Part shown: one piece after another, positions 12,739-23,540 of the stretch | How positions within the stretch are numbered: the first letter of the stretch is position 1 | Layout: each line of letters begins with the position of its first letter | Origin: Apostichopus japonicus | Lineage: Eukaryota; Echinodermata; Holothuroidea; Aspidochirotida; Stichopodidae | Assembly: GCF_037975245.1 (NCBI RefSeq) | Contig: NC_092568.1 | Coordinates: 21,664,501 to 21,728,500, forward strand | Direction: 5' to 3' | DNA: 64,000 bases | The notes under the pieces: generated by a model | What the model saw: the letters and a program-made list of their open reading frames with translations, nothing else | Database searches by the model: none | What the model was told of the DNA's origin: nothing | Program-made: the position numbers and the translations under genes

Positions 12739-13040
12739 TTATTTCGCTATTATGCTTTCGATAGGAGCATAGGCATCGTTCTCTGTTAGAACGGACGACA
12801 ACCTATCAAATGTTGGTGTCAAATATATGTTCGAATATTCATGCGGTTCGTCTCGATCACCTAACGTAGTGTAAGGTCCATCTCCTGTTGGCATTTGTGC
12901 GGGCGCCGAACCATACAACGGGTTACTTAATTTCGTATTTTGCGAATGCTGTGTTTGCGGAATGGTATAGGCACAGTCTTCAGTCCAATCAGACGACTCG
13001 ATTCTTGCACCCAAAGTAAAATGGTCGTCGTGTTCTACAA
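12739..13040 (-). CDS. Receptor B exon 9 (signalling tail with NPxY and ITAM)
   Basis: Terminal coding exon of 302 nt after a cttcag acceptor, ending in TAA. The tail contains CAYTI, NPLYG, then YTTL and YSNI spaced as an ITAM with an Asp three residues before the first Tyr, then YLTP and AYAPI. These are docking sites for SH2 and PTB adaptors by family knowledge. The acceptor and the 5' half of this exon are duplicated upstream at 13277-13426. Confidence 0.85.
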
Positions 13041-16000
13041 CTGAAGAAAATGGATGCATAGAAATATATATCATACTTTGTTCATATGTAGTACAAATGG
13101 ATGCATAGAAATACATATCATACTTTGTTCATATGTAGTACAAATGGATGCATAGAAATACATATCATACTTTGTTCATATGTAGTACAAATGGATGCAT
13201 AGAAATACATATCATACTTTGTTCATATGTAGTACAAATGGATGCATAGAAATATATATCATACTTTGTTCATTATGCATTTGTGCGGGCGCCGAACCAT
13301 ACAACGGGTTACTTAATTTCGTATTTTGCGAATGCTGTGTTTGCGGAATGGTATAGGCACAGTCTTCAGTCCAATCAGACGACTCGATTCTTGCACCCAA
13401 AGTAAAATGGTCGTCGTGTTCTACAACTGAAGAAAATGGATGCATAGAAATATATATCATACTTTGTTCATATGTAGTAAAAATGGATGCATAGAAATAC
13501 ATATCATACTTTGTTCATATGTAGTAAAAATGGATGCATAGAAATACATATCATACTTTGTTCATATGTAGTACAAATGGATGCATAGAAATACATATCA
13601 TACTTTGTTCATATGTAGTAAAAATGGATGCATAGAAATACATATCATACTTTGTTCATATGTAGTAAAAATGGATGCATAGAAATACATATCATACTTT
13701 GTTCATATGTAGTACAAATGGATGCATAGAAATATATATCATACTTTGTTCATATGTAGTAAAAATGGATGCATAGAAATACATATCATACTTTGTTCAT
13801 ATGTAGTACAAATGGATGCATAGAAATACATATCATACTTTGTTCATATGTAGTAAAAATGGATGCATAGAAATACATATCATACTTTGTTCATATGTAG
13901 TAAAAATGGATGCATAGAAATACATATCATACTTTGTTCATATGTAATAAAATATTCGGCACATATTTAAAGATGATTAGTATTGGCCCGATATTTTAGA
14001 ATGTTAAAACTATCTGAAAATTTACAAAAGTATTGCCCTATACTTCCAAGTTTTGGTGCTTTTCGACTTTTTTTTTCTCTCATGACCTTGAGGGGTGTTA
14101 GTTTAATTAGACAATTTGATGACTCTTATACTCGTTGAGGGAAGATCCTTTGAGTGTGGTAGCGAAATGCCTCCTATAACGTTGAGCGTAAAGAACCATT
14201 ATTTTGACTTCTTAGCATATTGGCAACGAACGGGGTCAAAGTAAAGATAATTTAGAAGTTGGCGTTGCCTTCTATATATCTAGCCCATTATAACATCGCT
14301 CTTTATCAGAGATTTGCATGTATAAAATACAGAATCAAGCCCAATCCAAACCAAAGCTGCCCATTCTGCATAACGCATTAACTATAAAGTCAGAACAAAG
14401 TCAGACAAAGCCATCGACCTCCCTTTCTAAATAGGTAGAGTGAGATGGTGCGATCTAAAGTACGCCCTCTGTCGTGTTTTAAAACATTACCTTCAAGTAA
14501 AAAGCAGGGGGAAATTAATTGCTTACATTTCCATTTCTTTCCACCAATCAGTTTTATATGGCAGTACAAAGAACTGTGTTGTACTCCAGTCCCATTCCTC
14601 CATTCCTAAAATTGGAGTCCTTTCCGTGAAACCCAATAACCATTCCCTTTGTCCCCTTCCCCCTTTTGCCACCCCCCCCCCAGCCATCTTCTTAAAATTA
14701 AAATGCAATACTCACCAGTCTGATTATTTTCATTCTGAACTTTGCTGCAATTAAAAATAGAAACTTTGTTTAGTTTGTGATTCATGCCATGTATTTGCGA
14801 AACGTAATTCAAGTTCACGGAATCCAGTGCACGCCAGTGCACAGAACCGCATAAAACTTAAAAGATGTTTTGGTTATAAATAGTAAGCAGTTTAGCCTTA
14901 CGTGTTTCGTCTCTTCAGGATGCAACGTAGAGTCACACATATTAAAATAAGAAGACCAGCAATAAAGATGACAGCAATTATAGACACCAGAGCCCCAGTG
15001 AAGCCTGTTAGATAACAAGAAGAGAAATTGGCATATAGGTCCTAGAAAACTTGAGTATATGCACAAGTTGACATACATTTAACGATGCATTGCGAAGCTT
15101 ATGTCACGTATTGACTGCATATTGCTTAATGCATTCCCTTCCCTGTGATATCATTCATCATACCATCATATCATCATACTGGCGTAGTAAAGGTCGATTT
15201 TTCGAAACATTGATATTCGTAGAGAAATTTATATAAAAAAAACAGGCTTTCAAAACCAAAACAGATGAAACTACAATCTTTCAGCAGTTTTAGAATATCA
15301 GTGTAGATAATGCTATTCAAAATAAATTTGTTAAATAATTTCAGTTATATAATTTTATTTATTTATTTTTTCCTTTTCACAGCAGATATACCTCAAGTGG
15401 CCAATTCTAATTTGTTTACCAAAACAACGAGATATTATTATATTGAGATTGACATTGACAGTGACATTTATTTTCTGACTTTTCATGATTTTTTTTTTTT
15501 GATCAGGAATTAAAAGGATTATAAGCTTTCGTATATGAAGCGATTCTCGAGCATATTATAGCCGATAAATGTTACAAAAAGGATTACTTAACCAGGCTTT
15601 TCCAAATTGTCAGTTTCCTCAAACATTACGTTTGTTGTCTAGTACATGGAAATCAAGCAACAGTTGAAATGTCACTGTTTTTTCGAATTTGTATGAAACA
15701 AGAAATGGGATTGAGAAAAATAAATGTTGAATATGCATAAGGTTACCAGATTGTGGGCATTTGCCACTAAAAACGTCGCATGGTTGGTTGTTCGCACACT
15801 GGCATGTATTATTACAAGATTCTCCCCATTCAGAAGAGGAACAAATCATGGTGCATCTGAAATTTAAGAGAAGAAATCCATTGGATAAACTTGATCGAGA
15901 AGTCGACTATGCGCGTGCGTGACATATTGTTCACTAGAATTTCTCTTTGTGCACTCATTTACTGCAGTTACGGAATGACATATGTATCAAAACTGTCCGA

Positions 16001-19000
16001 GACAAAATAAGCATGTCGACAATTATATAAACATGTCCAAATTTATATAAACTTGTCGAAACTAATATGAGTATGTCCAAAAATAAAAGAAGCATGTCCC
16101 AAAAAGTATAAGAGTGTCGAAAGAATATATGAGCATGTCTTAAATATAAACAGAGTGTCGAAAAATAATAAAAGAGGGTCGAATGCAACTGCTTAATTCA
16201 ATTTTGTAGTGAACGTTTTTGTGTTTAAGTTACGCTATATGTTGCGAAATATCCAAAATAATATAAGCATGTCCAAATTAATATGAGCAGGTCCAAAGTG
16301 ATAAAGACATGTCGAAACTAATATTGGCATGTTCAAAATAATACAAGTGTGTCGAAAACAATTTGAAAAGTCTCGAGTGTAACTGCGCACTTCAATTTTG
16401 TAAAATGAACAATTAGGCATTTGAAGTCACGCCATGTGGTTCAAATATCGAACTTTTATTTTGGTATGTCGAATAAAAGATCAGTTATCAATACACTCTT
16501 TGGGGTAACTCTGTATCAACTGACCCTAGAGTTATCATTGTGACATTATAATATTGCGCCATTTTTCTGTTCATGTGAAGCAAATAGTTTAGAATAGGTA
16601 AATATAAGACCATCACCTAATATCTTTCTTTTTAACATCCTTTCGTTACGTTATTGGTTCCGCCCTGCCTAGAGGTGTTGAAAATATTCATATATTGATG
16701 GCGTAGGCAAATAAGGTTACGTACAAAAGTAGGTACAACATGCACATGCGCTAACATTGTTCTAACTAGTAAAAAAATATCTCACATGGGTAAATTGACT
16801 GTGAAAATGAACTACCATTCTTTATAACTTTAATTTAACTGAGTATAGTGACACTTAATTACGTAGGAATTATCACGCAAGTACGTAATACATATCACGT
16901 ATCTACGATTGTAATAAATATCACGTACGTACGTACGTACTAAATACCACGTACGTGCGTACGTACGTAATAAATATCACGTACGTACGTGATATTACTA
17001 CGTACGTACGTGATATTATTACGTACGGACGTAATAAATAACGTTATTATCTAAAACAAAGTTCCATGAAGTTTTTTAAACTTGGAAAAACAATTTTACT
17101 TCTTAACGGGAAGAGACATTCACGTGCCCCAACCACCCTTATCCATCCCCCCCCCCCCGAAAAAAGAAGAGAATGACATATATACATATTAATATCCAGT
17201 AACGGTTTCTAGAAGACTTAAAGTCAATCAAAACACACACAAAATTGTTACGGAAAGGAACTTACGTATCTCCTTTAAAACCAAATGGACAAGTCGTACA
17301 AACACCAGTGATGTGATTGCAAGATTCACATATGCATTCCTTTTGGCAATTTCTACCATAATTCCCATTTTCACATTGACTTTGACATTGTTTTCCTCTG
17401 TAGCCGTCTTGACAAAGACAACTTTCAGCTTCTCCAGGACAATGTCCATTGCCTGAACAGCATTCCTCTCCGCAGAACAAACTACGTGTGCCAACTTCAC
17501 ACATGTCTGAACAGTAGCGTCCTCGAAAACCGTCGTTACATCTACATCTTTCACCTGTAGTGTCACATGATTGAGGACATCTCTCGCATTCGACGGGGTT
17601 AACTTCATCAGTTTCAAATTCACACGCGGGCCCAATGTACCTGCTTGGACAAAGGCAAGCTCCAGTAACAGGATCGTTAGAACCGCCATTTTGACAAGTG
17701 AATAAACTACGTTCGCTGCAGCCTGCACCGAATGTCCCTGGGTTGCATCTGCAAGAAAAAGGGGGCATAGTAAATTTGGACCCTTTATATGGATATTTGT
17801 TACTGGTGAACAGTCTTATAAATGCCTCGGTAAAGTGCTTCCCTGCAGCTGCCTAGGTTGAAGCGAACGTATGGAAACCAGTAGGCCTATATATTTGCTA
17901 TGCGATTAAGATATTTGTGATGAAACACATTCGACGAAATGCAAAGCAAAAACTTTATTTCAGTCGAGGTGTATAGTTTCCATTCCATTCCTTCTATAGA
18001 GTGAACAATTCAAAGAATTACATCATCCGGAGGCTTGCAATTATGTGCATTATTCTTTTGGTTTTACTGCGTTGCTTGTTTTATTCTCTTCACAAAGCAT
18101 TATATTCTGCAACGGCTTCTTTTTATTTCTTTTCCTATTTTTTCTTCTTTTTTTTTTTGCTAAAATAATACACTTTTGGTAATACATATATCACATTGCA
18201 TTGTTTTCAGTGAGTAAAAATGTTTATTGCATGGTTACATGGAGAGAACATGAAAGGGGAAAAAACAAGATTATAACACCCCCCCCCCCCCTCCTCCCCA
18301 TCTGCATGACATTTAAACCTTTATGTAAGTTTACTCTGGTGATGGGGGAATCTTTCTTACTTCTAAGTTTTGAAGATGGTTGGGTTTCTGTATAAGGTAT
18401 AGAAAGTGAAAGGAGGGGCTCAGAGAACACTTCAGTGTTTAATGCAAACTATAGATCCGAAACAGGACAAATAAACGTTTGGCTTATTTGAAGTTAGCAG
18501 TTTTTTAAATGCTTCATACTGTTTATACAACAAACAGGTTGATGAGTCTTCATTATCAAGTAACACAACAACGTTGGTCTTACATGTGAAGATTTTTATT
18601 GTGGTGCATATCGTGTAATCCAAACTATTAACCACTTTGCTTATATAGTTGGCAGAACTTATAATGGTGAATTTCCCCTCTGTTTCTATAACTGCATTGT
18701 TACATTTACCCTCCGCCTTCTCCCATTCCCGCATCCCGAACTGAACGCCAAAAGAGGATTTCAGCGGAAAAAAATTAATATCAAATATAAAAACAGAAAA
18801 ACCGGAAATTAATAGTATCATGTTGCGAGAGAAATAGGATACAGTCGCACCGAGGTAAACATTTTTCTTGTAGTTTCTTTTAGTTATGAACAATATCATG
18901 ACTTTATCTGCCTATATAAGACATTCCCAAAAAAGACCGTTCATTTTCAAATGTTATTGAGAACAGACGGTCCCATCAGTTTAGGCCTAAGCCTATACTA

Positions 19001-22000
19001 TGTTATAAAGCATATACTTTGTTTGTAGTGTATATAATGTTGTTGATATAAAGTTGTTGCACGTATCGCATATGTGACATCATTGTGACATGTCGCACCT
19101 GCAGTGACATCTATGATATCTGTGCCACCTGTGACATATTTGGTCACATGATCAGTGACTCGTGACACGGCATAATTCAGAGCCATACCTCTGGTCGCAT
19201 TCACGACCGGTCCAACCTGGTGAGCAATCACACGATCCATCGGTGGCCTGACAAGTGGTCCGATCTGGACTGTTGAAGCACCGACATGGAAATTGACATT
19301 TTTCTCCATAAAATCCACTTTCGCAACCTTGGAAGACAAAATCAAATTAATAGGACCCGATGATACCAGCTCTGTTTCTTGGAGAGGGAAGAACTAATCG
19401 ACCTTTGACCAACTCTGATTAAAGTAGAACGATAGTGACAGAAAAAAAATCTCTCATTTTCATATATAATGTAGTTTATATGTTACCAAGCAACATATTT
19501 TTTTAATTTTCAAAATAGCACACCGGAAAGTTATAAAAAAGGGAATTAAAACATCGTTTTTTCGCCTCCGTAATTTAGGAATTTGCAAACACTGCAACGA
19601 CCTTGAACAGCCCTCAGGTCAGTGAATGACGTCACTGTGATGATCTTTTCTGTTGTGAACTGTTCAGTACGGAGCTGTGCGTGCATTTCGTGTCAGCATA
19701 ACTGTTATTTTCCGGCGTAATGTTCAAGACATGTGAATATCATAGTGTTTCTTGATTTCTTCACCACGTGTTTAAAAGTTTTTTTTTACGAAATTTGCCG
19801 CGATTTCGCAACGATTTTCCAATATCTGAAGAGGTAACTCGCAAGCTGACCCAAAGTAACGTAAATCTCAAGATCACGTTTTTGGCGGGTTTTATACAGA
19901 GTGATGTATGAATGTGCTCACTTACCAGTCAAACTGGCACAATAACAATAGTGATGATAGTCTCAAACGTAGATTAGTATAACATCCGAAAGAAAATCCA
20001 AAGTTCTAAACAAAGTAGATTCGCTTGTATGCACTAGGCCTACTGTAAAACATAAACGTTCCTTGTTCCGTGCGTCTTTAAATCCAACAGAAAGGTTTCA
20101 TTTAGCTTGAAATACAACCTCATTTGAACTAAATCGAGTTGTTAGTCCAGTTCGAACAATTTTCTCACTACATGCAATGCCTATTGCGTTTATTCACATG
20201 CATGCCTCGTGGTTTGGGCTTCAGGAGGAATCGTATTCTAACCCAACTTCACGTAGGTCCGCAAACGGTACTTTCACACTGTGCAAACATAAGTAACAGT
20301 GTGCGCTACCGTAAGTAATACTTACACGATGTTTTGTTTCGCTCGAGCATACACACATTTCCTATTCGTATTACATTTAAAGTGGTTTGGAGGGTATGAA
20401 CACATCTCTGCCCCAAAAAACTCTGCCTAAGCGACGTCCATGCCCCAATTGAAATTTGCACGTGGATTCTCTCCTCACATAGTCATTAGGTTGTTCACGT
20501 CTGACATGTCTTCCAGTTCCAACACTTACTGTTGCATTTATCGGGATATAATGCGGCATAAAAGCATCAATCTTTCAAACTTTTATTACTTTAGTGACCT
20601 TGCCACACGCAAATTTCAATTGGGCCCGAGAATCATCTTCTGTGAAGTGGGCAGAACAAACTTTCACATTCTTGCCATGAGAAACTCCTGGTGCGATGAA
20701 GTCTTTCCTGGTTCTCCTCACAAATCGTATCCAGAGTTTCCGATATCTCTCACTACTTTTTCCGCTTGGAAAATTGAAAAAAACTTATTGTAGAGTCCAC
20801 ATTCGTTCTGTTGCATCCCCCTACAACGCAATTTCTTGGATTTTGCTAGTGGTTTACGTTGTTTGTCGAGTCCAATATAGAGTAGGTTGCAACTAAACTC
20901 ACACACTAAGTGCCCACTGCTGAAGTACACTACGCCGAGCTCACGTTGTTATCATCATAATGACGTCACATGTCACTGTAGATCACGTGATCATCATATC
21001 GCTTTTCGCGAAAAGCCCAATTTTTGTTTAAAAAATCAACGAGTTTAGGAATTTTTTTTAAGCCTTTCGCAACATTGGATTGACTTGAATTTTCACATGT
21101 GTAAAATGGAAACCAACTAGAATACTCTTGAATAAAATCGTATTTTTTCGTCGATGGTGAAAAATCACTATCGTTCATCTTTAAGGTTCACACAATCGAA
21201 TACCGTGCACATGTTTTCAAATTCACCAAGACAATATTTCACTGAAGTTCGGTACCATCAAGAGGTGCTTCTAAAGTTGCACTACGTTTGGACCATTTAA
21301 AGATGTCAATTTTGTGTTTGCGTATGAGTGGAATGTTAAGAATGATTCTTTCAAGGAAAGTTTACACATGACGAAATCAGTTTCTCTAAGGGGACCTCAT
21401 ATTGTTTAGGTTCATCCACTGGCCTTAACAATAACTTACTCATGAAGCCAGAAAACGATTATCTAAAGGGCATTTAATCTGTCTGTAATATATAGCAAAG
21501 ATGAGTTTTTCTTTAAGTTCAAGTTTGCAATAAGTATCGAACGTTTTAATAATTTGAGATTGTCTAGATCTAGGAAAAACCGTGTTAACTTCTCTGACTT
21601 GTTACAAGCTTCTGCTTCACGTCAAGGTCTATTCCAGTAATGTTTAAACGATTTGTTATCCTTATACCCACATTATATGCTTGTCATCGGCTCCGGTTAT
21701 CAGTTGTGTTTGTTTTTCTGTCAGAACACTACAAGGTGCAGGTGAACTATAATTGTAAATATGCGAATCATTGTATCAGTTACTGAAGAATAACTGTAAA
21801 TATTATATGCAATCTAAATAAACGGAGGGGGAAAAAATAGCATAGATCGTACACAAAATTGACCTACTGATATGTTTGCTTTATGGTTTGGTCATGATAT
21901 ATCAACTCAACATAAACTTATATGCCTAGACTGGTTACATCTCACAAACGTTTACATGTTAAATATACCAACATGTCATATACTAAATCACTGAACACCA

Positions 22001-22511
22001 TCTACAAAATGCTGAAATATTTTATCAACTATATAAGTGTGTTTAAATTATCACAGTATTACCTGCTCAAAAGATTTTATAAGATTTTAGAAGTATGTGC
22101 AGAGTGTTTGATTAACACTTTTCAAAGTTTACTTGTAAATGAAGGTGCGAGAAGGGGGGGGGATACAAAGGTTGAAGCAGTACGCGCTCCAGTAGGTTTT
22201 CCGACACATATCCCTTCAAGAATAATAGACACGAGTAATGCTTTGTCGCATTGTATGACGAAGCAACTTTGATTTGTTTGGATAAAACACTACAGTCAAG
22301 GTTGGCTGAACAAGTGAATATTATACTTGTATGGTATGAATAGATGTCTACGGTCACCATAAGCAAAATGATAACAGTTAAAACTTATGAGTCACTGGGA
22401 ACTGAAAATGGTGATACAAACTGCCTATAAGATGATTCTACCGTTTAAATATATATATATATATGTATATACATATAAATATGAAAATAAAAATATATAT
22501 ATGTTAACAAC

Positions 22512-22575
<64 letters not shown>

Positions 22576-23495
22576 CTTAATGTATCCTTCATAGACGTGG
22601 AAAGCATATTCTTAAGCCATTGTAACAACTATTGCTTAGATGTCTTTCAAAATCATGGAGAATAGTACTAAAAAGCAGTGGGGACAAATTATACCCCTTG
22701 TCTCATCCCAATATTACAATAAAAGCAGGATGACGTTTCACCATTGTTTAACACACACGATTCGGCATTCTCATACAAAGCATGAATTACATTCAATACT
22801 TTACCGTTTATATTACTAGCAATTAATTTACACCACAAGAAAGATCTATTTATTGTATCAACTGCTTTTCCATAGTCAATAAAAGCACAATAGATCCTTT
22901 TCCATTTACTGAGGTATAGTCAATGACGGTATGCAAAACAAAAATATGATCTAAAGTTGAATGATTACTTCTAAAACCCGCTTGCTCATTCCCAATCAGA
23001 CTTACACAATCAATGAAGCTGACGATACGATGATTTAAAAATGGAAGTCAACATTTACCAATTAAGACAACTGAGAAGGGAAATTCCCCGATAATTATCA
23101 CCATCATTCATTGCACCCTTCCCTTTGTAGATTGGCTTAATAAGCCATATTGTCCAACCTGTAGGAACAATACTTGTAAAGGGAAAGACATTAACTAACT
23201 TCGTAATTCCCTAAAAAAAATTGGTTAGGACTGCTTTTAACACACTGTCATGGTCTTAATGGGGATATGGCTTTACTTCCGGGTTCAAGCACTATGGGCA
23301 GTCTGGGGCTAACGCGTAGACTGACGTGATTTCAATCACCTTTTTTACACCTGACGAAGGACCATGGTGTCCGAAAATTTGTGTAGCGTGTAGTTGTATC
23401 TGTTCTTAATATTATGTTGGATTTCAAGGCATTACATGTTGTCGTTATCTTTTCTACAATAACTTCTATCCAACACGTGGAACATTTCATCATGC

Positions 23496-23540
<45 letters not shown>

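Noticed and set aside
17228-17728. 166-codon minus-strand frame with a hydrophobic start
   Set aside because: Shadow of receptor B exon 5 in another frame, conserved only because the exon is.
18432-18899. 155-codon minus-strand open frame in receptor B intron 4
   Set aside because: The homologous stretch of receptor A (about 3,190-3,660) has indels of one and two bases that destroy the frame, and exons 4 and 5 already join in phase, so it is not an exon.
20377-21178. Transposase gene inside the TTAA element
   Set aside because: Only short frames under 120 codons on both strands, with no DDE or THAP pattern that could be recognised.
22387-22628. Tyr-Ile repeat proteins over TA runs (also near 28.6, 44.7 and 45.3 kb)
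   Set aside because: Products of translating (TA)n microsatellites; no start context or non-repeat domain.
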